Positions 1 through 8,630 of a stretch of 55,733 bases of DNA are shown piece after piece. The notes beneath the pieces are model-generated. The model was not told where the DNA came from, did not search any database, and worked only from the letters and a program-made list of their open reading frames with translations. A program made the translations under genes and the position numbers. The first letter of the stretch is position 1; the number at the start of each line of letters is the position of its first letter. The stretch is from assembly GCA_023954685.1 (NCBI GenBank), contig JAGSHF010000002.1, positions 1 to 55,733 on the forward strand, written 5' to 3'. This stretch comes from Flavobacteriaceae bacterium (GTDB taxonomy: Bacteria > Bacteroidota > Bacteroidia > Flavobacteriales > Flavobacteriaceae).

Positions 1-659
1 CAGATTTTGGTCAACGTTATGATGAAAAAACAAACATTGGAAATTCCGGTATTGGAATAGGCATTATACATTATATAAATTTTGCATACCGTGCAGATTG
101 TAGTTGCTATACTACAGATACTTATTTTAATGATCATTTTAAATTACGAAATGAAATTTCATGGAATAAAACTATTTTGGATCATCACGGAAAATGGGTT
201 AACCAATCTGGGACCGAAGCAGATAAGTTAAAAGCTCATCATGGTGTGGCACAGAATTTTGATATAGGAACGCAATTGGAATACTTTCCATTAAGTATTC
301 GGTCTTTTCAAGCATTTTCTTATAGATTTGCCCCCTTTGTTAGTCTTGGTGTCCATTATACTTATTATAGTCCCGAAGCGAGCACAGATTATGGTGATAG
401 AAGTATTTTGAATGCTAATAATTTTTGGAGCTCTTGGGAGCCAGGATCCATAAATCCTCAGTCTGGAAGTATATGGTCAATAGTAAGTAGTGTAGGTGTT
501 CGATATAAAGTGGGTGTTTTATCTGATTTAATGCTAGATTTAAGATGGCAATATTTTGGAAAAGATTGGATTGATGGCTTAAACCATCAATTAAATTCTA
601 ATAAATTTAATGATTGGTTACTTTGGTTGAATTTTGGATACATTTATTATCTAAATTAA
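1..659 (+). CDS. THC0290_0291-type outer-membrane barrel protein, 3' part
   Basis: The frame is open from the window edge (first whole codon at base 3) to a TAA at 657-659, giving 218 codons of the C-terminal part; the true start lies outside the window. A TTG at 177 is in frame, but the protein-like sequence clearly continues upstream of it. The chain has alternating hydrophobic and aromatic stretches and ends in aromatic-rich strands (WLNFGYIYYL), as expected for a small beta-barrel of the outer membrane. I recognise the pattern of a Flavobacteriaceae family named THC0290_0291, members of which are sometimes mislabelled glutamate dehydrogenase; nothing here resembles that enzyme. Function is unknown. 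It converges on the PLP enzyme to its right and shares a hairpin terminator with it. Confidence 0.75.
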   Translation, partial: DFGQRYDEKTNIGNSGIGIGIIHYINFAYRADCSCYTTDTYFNDHFKLRNEISWNKTILDHHGKWVNQSGTEADKLKAHHGVAQNFDIGTQLEYFPLSIRSFQAFSYRFAPFVSLGVHYTYYSPEASTDYGDRSILNANNFWSSWEPGSINPQSGSIWSIVSSVGVRYKVGVLSDLMLDLRWQYFGKDWIDGLNHQLNSNKFNDWLLWLNFGYIYYLN

Positions 660-675
660 ATTCTATGGCTATCAT

Positions 676-731
676 ACGATTATAATAAAAAGCACAAAAG
701 AATTAACTTGAGCGTTTTTTGTTATAATCGT
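676..731. terminator. Bidirectional hairpin terminator between convergent genes
   Basis: The arms ACGATTATAA (676-685) and TTATAATCGT (722-731) are perfect complements. Pairing continues inward through an A-run (687-691) against a T-run (716-720), giving about 18 pairs with two G-T wobbles around a 20-base loop. It lies between the ends of the barrel protein (+) and the PLP enzyme (-) and probably stops both. Confidence 0.6.
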
Positions 732-741
732 TAAAATGATT

Positions 742-1881
742 CTAACCTAGGGCTTGTTTTAAATCATCAATTAAATCATTGATATCTTCAATACCAACGC
801 TTAATCTTATGAGAGAATCAACAACACCTGTTTTTTCGCGTTCTATCTTAGGAATACTTGCATGTGTCATACTTGCTGGATGACCAGAGAGTGATTCAAC
901 GCCACCAAGTGATTCAGCTAAGGTGAATATTTTTAAATGCTCTACGGTTTTAATAGCTTCTTCATAATTATTACCCTTCGTTGTAAAAGATAACATGCCT
1001 CCAAAATCGTCCATTTGTGATTTGGCAATTTCATGATTTGGATGATTCTCAAAACCTGGCCAATATACTTTTTCAATTTTTGGGTGTGATGCTAAGTATT
1101 CAGCAATGGCTTTTCCATTTTCACAATGACGCTGCATTCTTACATGCAATGTTTTTATACCTCTAAGGACTAAAAAACTATCTTGCGGTCCACAAATAGC
1201 CCCACTAGCATTTTGAATAAAATAGAGTTGATCGGCTAATTCTTTGTCTTTTACAATAAGAGCTCCCATGACCACATCACTATGTCCTCCCATATATTTA
1301 GTAGCTGAATGCATTACAATATCGGCACCTAAATCTAATGGACGTTGTAAGTAAGGCGTGGCAAAGGTGTTATCAACAGCCAAACGTACATTGTGTTTTT
1401 TTGCAATAGCAGCAGTGGCCTTTATGTCAATAATATTTAACATAGGATTCGTTGGTGTTTCAACCCATATTAGTTTTGTATTAGCATTGATGTAAGCTTC
1501 AATGTTTGAAGCGTTTTCCATTCCAATAAAATGAAACTTGATCCCAAAATCTTCAAATATTTTAGTAAAAAGACGATAAGTTCCTCCATATAAATCATTA
1601 GTTGAAATGACTTCATCTCCTGGTTTTAAGATCTTAATTACGGCATCAATAGCTGCAAGACCAGAACCAAAAGCCAAGCCATAAGCACCATTTTCTATAC
1701 TTGCAAAAGCATTTTCAAGGGCTTGTCTCGTTGGATTATGTGTTCTAGAATATTCAAAGCCTTTGTGACCACCAGGCGTGCTTTGGGCATAAGTTGATGT
1801 TTGATAAATAGGAGGCATTACTGCACCATAAGCCGGATCATGTTCCTGTCCGCCATGTATCGTTTTAGTGTTAAATTTCAT
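742..1881 (-). CDS. Cystathionine gamma-synthase/lyase family PLP enzyme
   Basis: A 379-residue Cys/Met-metabolism PLP-dependent enzyme, the usual length for the family. Family marks are YSRTHNPT (45-52), the cofactor-binding segment FGSGLAA (71-77), ETPTNP (141-146), and the Schiff-base lysine K195 in SATKYMGGHSD. The family either condenses an activated homoserine with cysteine to cystathionine (MetB, methionine synthesis) or splits cystathionine (gamma-lyase); flavobacterial proteins of this type are usually called cystathionine gamma-synthase, but sequence alone does not settle the reaction. It is a cytoplasmic tetramer in studied relatives. It is transcribed alone from a divergent region shared with the lipoprotein at 1973, with a strong flavobacterial promoter match just upstream. 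Confidence 0.9.
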   Translation of the reverse strand: MKFNTKTIHGGQEHDPAYGAVMPPIYQTSTYAQSTPGGHKGFEYSRTHNPTRQALENAFASIENGAYGLAFGSGLAAIDAVIKILKPGDEVISTNDLYGGTYRLFTKIFEDFGIKFHFIGMENASNIEAYINANTKLIWVETPTNPMLNIIDIKATAAIAKKHNVRLAVDNTFATPYLQRPLDLGADIVMHSATKYMGGHSDVVMGALIVKDKELADQLYFIQNASGAICGPQDSFLVLRGIKTLHVRMQRHCENGKAIAEYLASHPKIEKVYWPGFENHPNHEIAKSQMDDFGGMLSFTTKGNNYEEAIKTVEHLKIFTLAESLGGVESLSGHPASMTHASIPKIEREKTGVVDSLIRLSVGIEDINDLIDDLKQALG

Positions 1882-1898
1882 TTGATAATTATTTGCAA

Positions 1899-1928
1899 CA
1901 AATTTAGGTTTTAATTCGTTGTATTCAA
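1899..1928 (-). promoter_or_regulatory. Predicted promoter of the cystathionine-family enzyme
   Basis: On the minus strand TTG (1928-1926) and TAAATTTG (1906-1899) are separated by 19 bases, an exact match to the known Flavobacteria/Bacteroidetes consensus TTG-N17-23-TAnnTTTG. The -7 box ends 17 bases before the ATG at 1881, leaving a very short leader and no room for a riboswitch. Confidence 0.6.
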
Positions 1929-1948
1929 ACCTAATAATCTTATCTTTA
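1919..1948 (+). promoter_or_regulatory. Predicted promoter of the DUF3298 lipoprotein
   Basis: TTG (1919-1921), 19 bases, then TATCTTTA (1941-1948), one base off the TAnnTTTG consensus, 24 bases before the ATG at 1973. It physically overlaps the divergent promoter at 1899-1928, so the two genes probably compete for polymerase. Confidence 0.4.
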
Positions 1949-1972
1949 TTTTAGCTATAAATTTCCTTATTA

Positions 1973-2692
1973 ATGAAACGTTTTGGTTTACTATTTGTCT
2001 TGATTTTTGTAATTTTTGGATGCGTTGAAGAACACACCATTGAGTTTGCGGAATCTAATATTCTTGAAGATAATAATGCTGTTGTAGAAATAAATATCCC
2101 CGTAGCTCAAGGGAATTCCTCGGTTAACACCTCTATTAATAACAGTATTAATAATGAAATTATTGAGATTTTAGATTTTAGTGAAAATGAGCCGACACCC
2201 GTTACAATTGACGAAGCGATTAGAAATTTTGATAATGAATACGCAAAAATAAAATCAGACTTTCCAGAAAGCCCAATGGTTTGGGAAGCTACTTTTGACG
2301 GCGAAGAGACCTATCAATCATCTGAATTTATTACAATTGCATTGAGTAGTTACTTAAATACTGGTGGTGCTCATGGTACTGCTATGGTAACGATGTTAAA
2401 TTTTGATGCTAAAAGTGGTTCTGTTATTGAGTTTAGTAGTCTTATTGAAGACCATGAAGGCTTTGAAAAATTGGTAGAACGTCATTTTCAAGAAGCCATC
2501 AATCGGAAAAAGAATTCTGAGTTTCAGAATTATTTTTGGGATAAGGGGTTTTCATTACCAGAAAGCATTGGGTTTAGTGAAGATGGCCTTATCCTATTTT
2601 ATAATGTATATGAAATTGCACCATACTCTGAGGGTGCCACAGAATTTGTCATTCCATTTGAGGAAGTTCAAAATTATTTATCCCGCTACTAA
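1973..2692 (+). CDS. DUF4163/DUF3298 (RsiV-like) lipoprotein
   Basis: A 239-residue exported lipoprotein. The N-terminus is a hydrophobic signal ending in a lipobox with Cys17 (VIFGC). The body matches the arrangement of DUF4163 (about 35-130) followed by DUF3298 (about 130-235, with [16 protein letters not shown] and a C-terminal FVIPFEEV). These domains occur in PdaC and in the anti-sigma factor RsiV, where they act outside the membrane; here there is no cytoplasmic anti-sigma part, so it is more likely a cell-envelope protein of unknown role. The stop overlaps the stop of the convergent antiporter by four bases, so no terminator separates the two. Confidence 0.75.
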   Translation: MKRFGLLFVLIFVIFGCVEEHTIEFAESNILEDNNAVVEINIPVAQGNSSVNTSINNSINNEIIEILDFSENEPTPVTIDEAIRNFDNEYAKIKSDFPESPMVWEATFDGEETYQSSEFITIALSSYLNTGGAHGTAMVTMLNFDAKSGSVIEFSSLIEDHEGFEKLVERHFQEAINRKKNSEFQNYFWDKGFSLPESIGFSEDGLILFYNVYEIAPYSEGATEFVIPFEEVQNYLSRY

Positions 2693-3936
2693 TCTAAATT
2701 AGAAGTAAATTTTTTAACTACAGATTCTACTGTAAGCCCTTGTCCTATTATAGAGAAAACAACAATAACATAAGTAACAACTAGAAATAGCTCACGATGC
2801 ATTTCAGGTGAAAGACTTAATGCAAGTGCAATTGAAATACCACCACGAAGTCCTCCCCAAGTCATTATTAGATTAGTGTAGGGCACAAAATCAAGGCGTT
2901 TTGCAAAGATTTTAATGGGAATCCAAAGTGACAAATATCTTGATATTAACACAACAGGAATAGCAATTAAACCAGCGATAATATAATTATCCTCAAATAC
3001 TAAGATTAATAATTCCATTCCTATAAGTACAAATAGGATGGCGTTGAGTAATACATCAACTAATTCCCAAAATTTATCCACATAAGTCTCTGTAATTTTT
3101 GACATGGCCATATTTCTAACCGTGTCATTGCCAACAACGAGTCCGGAGGTTACCATTGCTAGAGGTGCTGATAAATGTAATTTTTGAGCAATTAGGGTGC
3201 CTCCCATCACTGAGGCAAGTGTTATAATAACTTCAATTTCGTAATTATCAATAGAGCGCATTAATCTAAAAGTAATCCAACCTAGAATTAAGCCTAAAAT
3301 AATTCCGCCAAAAACTTCTAAGCCAAATAATTCTAGGATAGAAATCGCATCTGTATTACCAATTCCATTTGACGCTATTGAGTAAATGGTTAGAAAAACA
3401 ACCACGCCAACACCATCATTAAACAAAGATTCCCCAACAATTTTAGTCTCCAAAATTTTGGGTGCTCCAGCTTGTTTTAATATCCCTAAAACAGCAATAG
3501 GATCAGTAGGAGAAATTAGTGCTCCAAATAATAAGCAATAAATAAAATCTACAGGCAACCCAATGAGATTTAGAACATAGAACATAATAATACCAACGAG
3601 AAATGTTGAAACAAGTACTCCGGCAGTAGCAAATACTAAAACGGGCCAACGTTGTACTTTTAATTGTGCAAAATTGGTATGTAAAGCTCCTGCAAAAAGT
3701 AAGAAACTTAACATCACATCCAATAATACTGTTTTAAAATCGATGGAAGTGATAATTTCTTTTTCTTGCTGTAATAAGGTGTCATCAAATTGTCCAATTA
3801 TTACGAGAATGAGCGTAAATACGATAGTAATTAGCATCATTCCAATGGTGTTTGGAAGTTTTAAAAACCGGACGTTCAAATACCCAAATAGGGCAGAACA
3901 AACGGTTAAAATAGTGACTATTGTAAAAGAATCCAT
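2689..3936 (-). CDS. CPA1-family Na+/H+ antiporter
   Basis: A 415-residue inner-membrane protein with about twelve hydrophobic segments, the normal size for a cation:proton antiporter-1 transporter without a large cytoplasmic tail. Key family marks are [13 protein letters not shown] (unwound helix with TDP) and [12 protein letters not shown], whose Asn-Asp pair is the ion-binding site of CPA1 proteins; the C-terminal [15 protein letters not shown] is also typical. It would exchange cytoplasmic Na+ (or K+) for H+ in pH and salt control. Its ATG lies three bases after the end of the upstream DinB gene, so the two are probably cotranscribed. Confidence 0.88.
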   Translation of the reverse strand: MDSFTIVTILTVCSALFGYLNVRFLKLPNTIGMMLITIVFTLILVIIGQFDDTLLQQEKEIITSIDFKTVLLDVMLSFLLFAGALHTNFAQLKVQRWPVLVFATAGVLVSTFLVGIIMFYVLNLIGLPVDFIYCLLFGALISPTDPIAVLGILKQAGAPKILETKIVGESLFNDGVGVVVFLTIYSIASNGIGNTDAISILELFGLEVFGGIILGLILGWITFRLMRSIDNYEIEVIITLASVMGGTLIAQKLHLSAPLAMVTSGLVVGNDTVRNMAMSKITETYVDKFWELVDVLLNAILFVLIGMELLILVFEDNYIIAGLIAIPVVLISRYLSLWIPIKIFAKRLDFVPYTNLIMTWGGLRGGISIALALSLSPEMHRELFLVVTYVIVVFSIIGQGLTVESVVKKFTSNLD

Positions 3937-3939
3937 ATG

Positions 3940-4395
3940 TTATAATGCTCGTTTTAATGCTAAGATATATCCCAAATGTATGCCTTCATGAAAATTATTA
4001 AAATCAATGGCTTCTTCAACATTGGTTAATGTACTTTTTGTTGTTACGGTATAAGTTTCAAATTCGGTAAATCTATTATTCAGAAAATCTTCTTTAGTTT
4101 TTTCTATTGTTGAGAATAGCAAACCTTTGATCTCATCTACTTCAGCTTGAGTTAATAGCTTTACTGGTCTTGTTCCTTTTTTATAGGCTTCAGCCATTTC
4201 TTTAGAGATTATAGTTGGCATTCCTGATAGACGATACACCAAGATTTGTTGGGTTACAATAGTGTGGGCAATATTCCATACTATATTATTATTGTAACCA
4301 TCAGGAATTTTGTTCAATTCTTCTAATGATAAATTTTCCAAAAAAGATTTAAGAATTTTTCGATTCTTTATACTAATATCAAATGCCCAATTCAT
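3940..4395 (-). CDS. DinB-family four-helix protein
   Basis: A 151-residue protein of the DinB/YfiT-like metal-binding four-helix superfamily. The likely metal ligands are the His in NIAHTIV (about 43) and the pair in FHEGIHLGY near the C-terminus (HxxxH), the spacing usual in the family. Some relatives are thiol-dependent transferases and many are stress-induced with no known reaction, so no specific activity is claimed. It is cytoplasmic (no signal or membrane segment) and sits directly upstream of the antiporter gene. Confidence 0.8.
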   Translation of the reverse strand: MNWAFDISIKNRKILKSFLENLSLEELNKIPDGYNNNIVWNIAHTIVTQQILVYRLSGMPTIISKEMAEAYKKGTRPVKLLTQAEVDEIKGLLFSTIEKTKEDFLNNRFTEFETYTVTTKSTLTNVEEAIDFNNFHEGIHLGYILALKRAL

Positions 4396-4478
4396 TATAA
4401 TTTATTTTCAGAAAGTCTGTTGAAATGATTTTCTTTGTAAAATTAACAGATTTAATTGCCAATTCAAGTATAAACATT

Positions 4479-4826
4479 ATGAAAAAAATTTACTATTTAA
4501 AAACCTGTAATACTTGTCTGCGTATTTTAAAAGCAATTAATCCTTCATCTGATGTGATTTTACAAGATATAAAATCAGAGCCAATCACTGTAGCTCAAGT
4601 TGAAGCAATGCGAGAGCTTTCCGGAAGTTACGAAAGCCTGTTTAGTAAGCGCGCAAAACTGTATAAAGAAATGGGTTTGAAAGATCAAAACTTAACAGAA
4701 CGTGATTTTAAGAATTATATTTTGCAGCATTATACCTTCTTAAAACGCCCTGTCATTATTGTGAATGACGTTATTTTTATTGGTAATAGTAAAAATGTTA
4801 TTGCAAAAGCCGAAGAGGCGATATAA
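4479..4826 (+). CDS. ArsC/Spx-family thioredoxin-fold protein
   Basis: A 115-residue protein starting at the ATG at 4479 (MKKIYYLKTCNTC); an in-frame TTG further up would add an 18-residue leader unlike the family. The N-terminal beta strand followed by CNTC is the redox site of the arsenate reductase/Spx family. The middle has a helical insert (LFSKRAKLYKEMGL) and the end carries the KRPVIIVND strand with the cis-Pro typical of thioredoxin folds. It could be a glutaredoxin-dependent arsenate reductase or a Spx-like redox protein; no ars operon genes are nearby, so a detoxification role is not supported by context. Confidence 0.8.
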   Translation: MKKIYYLKTCNTCLRILKAINPSSDVILQDIKSEPITVAQVEAMRELSGSYESLFSKRAKLYKEMGLKDQNLTERDFKNYILQHYTFLKRPVIIVNDVIFIGNSKNVIAKAEEAI

Positions 4827-4914
4827 ATATTATTTGTTATAAATTGTGCTTAGGCTGGATTTGTTTTGACTAAGTTTAGATAGACTATTTATCGCATCAT
4901 GATAATTTAATTTA

Positions 4915-6069
4915 ATGAATCACTTAAAAGCACGTATTTTAAATTCGGTTAATGCCATTAGTATAGCAGAATGGGAGTCATTAAATTGTCAAGATTCGTT
5001 TTATTTTAGTCCGGAATTTTTAGGCGCTTTTGAAGTATCAAACCCAAACATTGAGTTTAAGTATATTCTCATTTATCAAGACGATAGGGCGGTTGGGTTA
5101 GCAAATATTCAAATTATTGAATTGGGCATTGATGCCATTATAAAAAACATAAAACTAACGGGGTTTTTAAAGCGAAGCATTCATTTTTTAATGTGTAGAA
5201 GTGGGTTGAAAATATTGTTTTGTGGTAATGTGTTTTTAAGTGGGGAATATGGCATTTACCTCAATCAATATGTCAATAAAGAGGAAGCATTTTTGAGTAT
5301 TTCAAAAGCCATTCGGAGCATTTCAAAAAACACTAAAATGCATGCTATTTTTGTAAAAGATTTTTATCATGCATCACGAAAAATCACGGATCATCTATTA
5401 AATTTCGGATACAGTTTGACACCAGTTGAACCCAATATGATTTTGAAAATAGACCAAAATTGGAAAAGTTATGATGATTATAAAGCTGCTTTAAAATCGA
5501 AGTATCGTGTTAAAGTCAAAAAAGCGGATAAAACAAGCGCTGTTCTTGAATCTATTTTGTTTAATGAAGATGATTTTGTGAAACACAAAAAAGACCTGCA
5601 GCGGCTTTATGAAAACACGATTGCTAACGCCAATTTTAATGCACAGGTCCTTAATTTGAATACGTATATAAAGTTGCGAAAAGTTTATCATGAAAACTTT
5701 GTAGTAAAAGCTTATTTTTTTGAAGGGAAACTGGTTGGATTTCTTTCTGCTTTAGTCAACAATCATCATCTTGACGCCCATTTCATTGGTTTAAATTATG
5801 AGCTCAATAAGGAATGTGCCATTTATCCGAGAATACTAAATGACTATGTTCGACTTGGTATTAGGCTTGGCGCATCTCAAATAAATTTTGGACGAACGGC
5901 ATCGGAAATTAAGAGTACTATAGGGGCAATTCCAGAGGATTTGGTTTGTTATACAAGGCATAAACGTGATTTTATTAATACCATTTTCAAACCTTTATTA
6001 AGTCAAATACACATAAAGGAATTTAAACAGCATTTCCCATTTAAAGGCACAAAAAAAGAGGCGATATAG
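4915..6069 (+). CDS. FemAB/BioF2-like GNAT acyltransferase
   Basis: A 384-residue cytoplasmic protein with the layout of a double GNAT fold. The C-terminal half (about 165-330) matches the BioF2-like acetyltransferase domain (PF13480): a YRVKVKKADK segment, VVKAYFFEGKLVGFLSAL and an INFGRTASEIKS segment. Such proteins transfer acyl or aminoacyl groups to cell-wall or lipid precursors, or are of unknown function; the donor and acceptor cannot be read from the sequence. The gene stands alone, and its last codons form the left arm of a terminator hairpin. Confidence 0.7.
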   Translation: MNHLKARILNSVNAISIAEWESLNCQDSFYFSPEFLGAFEVSNPNIEFKYILIYQDDRAVGLANIQIIELGIDAIIKNIKLTGFLKRSIHFLMCRSGLKILFCGNVFLSGEYGIYLNQYVNKEEAFLSISKAIRSISKNTKMHAIFVKDFYHASRKITDHLLNFGYSLTPVEPNMILKIDQNWKSYDDYKAALKSKYRVKVKKADKTSAVLESILFNEDDFVKHKKDLQRLYENTIANANFNAQVLNLNTYIKLRKVYHENFVVKAYFFEGKLVGFLSALVNNHHLDAHFIGLNYELNKECAIYPRILNDYVRLGIRLGASQINFGRTASEIKSTIGAIPEDLVCYTRHKRDFINTIFKPLLSQIHIKEFKQHFPFKGTKKEAI

Positions 6070-6080
6070 CCTCTTTTTTT
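6051..6080. terminator. Bidirectional terminator overlapping the end of the GNAT gene
   Basis: A perfect 12-bp stem: arm 6051-6062 (A7 followed by GAGGC), loop GATATA, arm 6069-6080 (GCCTC followed by T7). The stop codon 6067-6069 lies in the loop and right arm, so the last codons double as the terminator. Read leftward the stem is also followed by T7, so it can serve the convergent DUF1761 gene. Confidence 0.85.
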
Positions 6081-6098
6081 GTGAAATATACGTTCTAA

Positions 6099-6542
6099 TT
6101 AAACCCAAGCATTTATAAGACCTCCCATTAAGGCCATAGTTACAATCCAATATCCCGCATTAATCATTACATATTTAAATGATTTTTGTTCAAATAATGC
6201 ATTTGTTGCTAAAACGGGCATGGCCACTAAAAAGCCCATCAGTGCTCCGTGTAATGCACCATGCTTAAATGTCATAAAATCACCTCCCGCACCATGAGCT
6301 TCGCCCGGTGCGCCACCTAACATAACCTCAGGCCATAGAGCAAATGCAATTAAAAAAGCCATTACCAAGGCCAAACCATAGGTTTTTGCGGGATTCATTT
6401 GCTGAGCTTTTTCCATAGTCATGCCAGACTCTTTCATCCAAACAGTACCAAAAACTTTAGGATTATACCAAATAAAACCGGTAATCAGCGGTAGAATTGA
6501 AGCCACTACAATTGCTAGATAATTGATGTCTAAATTTTCCAT
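6099..6542 (-). CDS. DUF1761 membrane protein
   Basis: A 147-residue integral membrane protein with four predicted hydrophobic segments and the DUF1761 signature: an early GFIWYNPKVFGTVWMKESG motif, a central cluster of helices and an HGALHGALMGFLVAMPVLATN segment. No activity is known for the family. It lies 47 bases downstream of the thioesterase gene on the same strand, with a small hairpin between them. Confidence 0.8.
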   Translation of the reverse strand: MENLDINYLAIVVASILPLITGFIWYNPKVFGTVWMKESGMTMEKAQQMNPAKTYGLALVMAFLIAFALWPEVMLGGAPGEAHGAGGDFMTFKHGALHGALMGFLVAMPVLATNALFEQKSFKYVMINAGYWIVTMALMGGLINAWV

Positions 6543-6556
6543 AATTTTAATTTAAA

Positions 6557-6575
6557 GTTAGTTTTTGTAACTAAC
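6557..6575. repeat. Small hairpin between thioesterase and DUF1761 genes
   Basis: GTTAGTT (6557-6563) and AACTAAC (6569-6575) pair perfectly around a five-base loop. On the minus strand it follows the thioesterase stop and is trailed by an AT-rich but broken T-tract, so it may be a weak terminator or nothing functional. Confidence 0.3.
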
Positions 6576-6589
6576 AATTTAAGAAAAAA

Positions 6590-7084
6590 TTATTTTGTCA
6601 ATGATTCGGGTGATATATCTGTTGGTTTTCGACCGTACTTTCGAGTATCTTCTTTTGATAAAAACTGAAAATTTGCTGAACGCGGGAAAGCTTCAATTTG
6701 TCTTAGTAATTCATTAGGAACAACACCCAACGTTCGAGTTTTGCTATCAATCCATGAAAACAACATTTCACTAAAAGCCATGTTTTGACCTTTACTATTG
6801 TAGAAATTGTGCTCAATCTTTATAAATCGCCCGTCTTTACTGTGACCTGAAATTTCTAAGCTTACGGTTATATGGTCGTCTAATCGTACTTCTTTGAAAA
6901 AATGAATATGCTCATAAAATACAACAGGCCCCAAGCCGTAAGAAATCATTTTATCTAATCCCAGATCTTGATCTGTAAAAAAAGACATTCGCGTATGACT
7001 CATAAAATCAATATAAGAGGAATTGCCTAAATGCATATTGGCATCAATATCACTCCATCTGATTTCAAATTGTTTTGTATACAT
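6590..7084 (-). CDS. 4-hydroxybenzoyl-CoA thioesterase-fold acyl-CoA thioesterase
   Basis: A 164-residue single hot-dog-fold protein of the YbgC/4HBT group. The start (FEIRWSDIDANMHLGNSSY) carries the conserved RWSDxDxxxHxxN motif, in which the Asp and the following His/Asn line the thioester site. The later strands (HITVSLEISGHSKDGRFIKIEH) also match. It would hydrolyse acyl-CoA or acyl-carrier-protein thioesters in the cytoplasm; the substrate is not predictable. The C-terminal tail of about 25 residues is polar and unlike the fold. Confidence 0.85.
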   Translation of the reverse strand: MYTKQFEIRWSDIDANMHLGNSSYIDFMSHTRMSFFTDQDLGLDKMISYGLGPVVFYEHIHFFKEVRLDDHITVSLEISGHSKDGRFIKIEHNFYNSKGQNMAFSEMLFSWIDSKTRTLGVVPNELLRQIEAFPRSANFQFLSKEDTRKYGRKPTDISPESLTK

Positions 7085-7128
7085 ATGATAATAATTTGAA
7101 CGGTAAAGCTACATTTTTTGTTTGGTAT

Positions 7129-7165
7129 TTGATTAAGGCTTAGTGAAGTCTTTTATTTATCTTTG
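7129..7165 (+). promoter_or_regulatory. Candidate promoter of the yicC-gmk-nadD operon
   Basis: TATCTTTG (7158-7165) is an exact TAnnTTTG -7 box 21 bases before the ATG at 7187. The nearest upstream TTG (7129-7131) is 26 bases away, a little beyond the usual 17-23, so the -33 assignment is weak. Confidence 0.4.
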
Positions 7166-7186
7166 TGCAACTTTTAAAATTCAAGC

Positions 7187-8044
7187 ATGATACAATCAAT
7201 GACAGGTTATGGGAAGACCATTTTACAGCTTCCTACAAAGAAGATTTCAATAGAATTAAAATCGTTAAATAGTAAGAACCTGGATTTAAATGCTCGTATG
7301 CCATCGGTATATAGAGAGAAAGAATTACACATGCGTAAACTAATTGCGGCTGCAATGGAGCGCGGTAAAATTGACTTTTCCTTATATGTTGAGGTTACTG
7401 GAGAAGAAACGACATCCGTTATTAATAAAACGGTTGTACAACAATACATGAAGCAATTAAAAGAATTGGTTGATGGGAATGATACTGAAATTTTAAAAAT
7501 GGCTGTTCGCATGCCTGATACACTTTCCACGAATCGTGAAGATTTGGATGAAGGTGAATGGCAAGCTATTGAGGATGGATTAAAGGAGACGATTGGTAAG
7601 ATTGAAAATTATAGGATTGAAGAAGGGAAAGCATTAGAGTCTGAATTCGACTTGAGAATAAAAAACATAGATGGATTACTCAAGCAAGTAATTGATATGG
7701 ACCCAGATCGTATTTCTGGTGTAAGGGAACGTTTAAACAAAGGCGTTTCAGAAATAAAAGAGCGTGTTGATGAAAACCGGTTTGAGCAAGAATTAGTGTA
7801 TTATATTGAAAAGTTTGATATTACAGAAGAAAAAGTAAGATTGCAAAATCATTTAGAATACTTTATAACAACATTAAATTCTGATGATTCTAACGGAAAG
7901 AAATTAGGGTTCATTGCCCAAGAAATAGGCCGTGAAATTAATACAGTTGGTTCAAAAGCTAATTATGCCCCTATGCAAAAATTGGTAGTACAAATGAAAG
8001 ATGAGTTGGAAAAAATTAAGGAGCAACTTTTAAATGTTTTATAA
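7187..8044 (+). CDS. YicC/YloC-family endoribonuclease
   Basis: A 285-residue protein opening with the family signature MIQSMTGYGK and closing with the DUF1732-type C-terminus (GKKLGFIAQEIGREINTVGS). Members from E. coli and Bacillus have been described as endoribonucleases acting on small RNAs or mRNA; the central coiled region is typical. It is cytoplasmic. Its TAA overlaps the next ATG by one base, so it is translationally coupled to guanylate kinase, a pairing widespread in bacteria. Confidence 0.9.
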   Translation: MIQSMTGYGKTILQLPTKKISIELKSLNSKNLDLNARMPSVYREKELHMRKLIAAAMERGKIDFSLYVEVTGEETTSVINKTVVQQYMKQLKELVDGNDTEILKMAVRMPDTLSTNREDLDEGEWQAIEDGLKETIGKIENYRIEEGKALESEFDLRIKNIDGLLKQVIDMDPDRISGVRERLNKGVSEIKERVDENRFEQELVYYIEKFDITEEKVRLQNHLEYFITTLNSDDSNGKKLGFIAQEIGREINTVGSKANYAPMQKLVVQMKDELEKIKEQLLNVL

Positions 8045-8628
8045 TGAATAAAGGTAAACTTATCGTGTTTTCTGCACCTTCAGGATCTGGAAAAACGACT
8101 ATTGTAAGGCATTTACTTAAACAATTAGAGCTCAACTTAGAGTTTTCTATATCTGCAACATCGCGTGAAAGACGTGGTGATGAAGTTCAAGCAAAAGATT
8201 ATTATTACCTCTCTGCCGACGAATTCAAATCTAAAATAAAGGGCAATGAATTTTTAGAATGGGAAGAAGTCTATCGCGATAATTTCTACGGCACTCTAAA
8301 AACTGAAGTAGAACGTATTTGGTCTAAAGGGAAGCACGTTATTTTTGATATTGATGTTTCCGGCGGATTGAGAATTAAAAGGAAATTCCCAGATCAAACT
8401 TTAGCTGTTTTTGTAAAACCTCCAAGTATTGATGAACTAAAAATCCGACTTAAAAAACGAAAGACTGAAAATGAGGATAAAATTAATATGAGGGTAGCAA
8501 AAGCATCTGCGGAATTAGCTACAGCACCCTTGTTTGATGTAATTATTGAAAATGATAATTTAGATAAAGCACTTAATGAAGCTTATCATTTGGTGAGTGA
8601 TTTTATTAATGATAAAACAGAGAAATAA
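8044..8628 (+). CDS. gmk: Guanylate kinase
   Basis: A 194-residue P-loop kinase that makes GDP from GMP and ATP. The Walker A loop is SAPSGSGKTT (about 10-19), followed by the GMP-binding segment SATSRERRGDE and the E-Y region EWEEVYRDNFYGT. Length is normal. It sits between yicC (one-base overlap) and nadD (two-base gap), so the three form one operon for nucleotide and cofactor metabolism. Confidence 0.96.
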   Translation: MNKGKLIVFSAPSGSGKTTIVRHLLKQLELNLEFSISATSRERRGDEVQAKDYYYLSADEFKSKIKGNEFLEWEEVYRDNFYGTLKTEVERIWSKGKHVIFDIDVSGGLRIKRKFPDQTLAVFVKPPSIDELKIRLKKRKTENEDKINMRVAKASAELATAPLFDVIIENDNLDKALNEAYHLVSDFINDKTEK

Positions 8629-8630
8629 CA

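Noticed and set aside
1882-1972. A SAM-type riboswitch before the methionine-family gene
   Set aside because: The predicted leader is under 20 bases, too short for any known SAM riboswitch.
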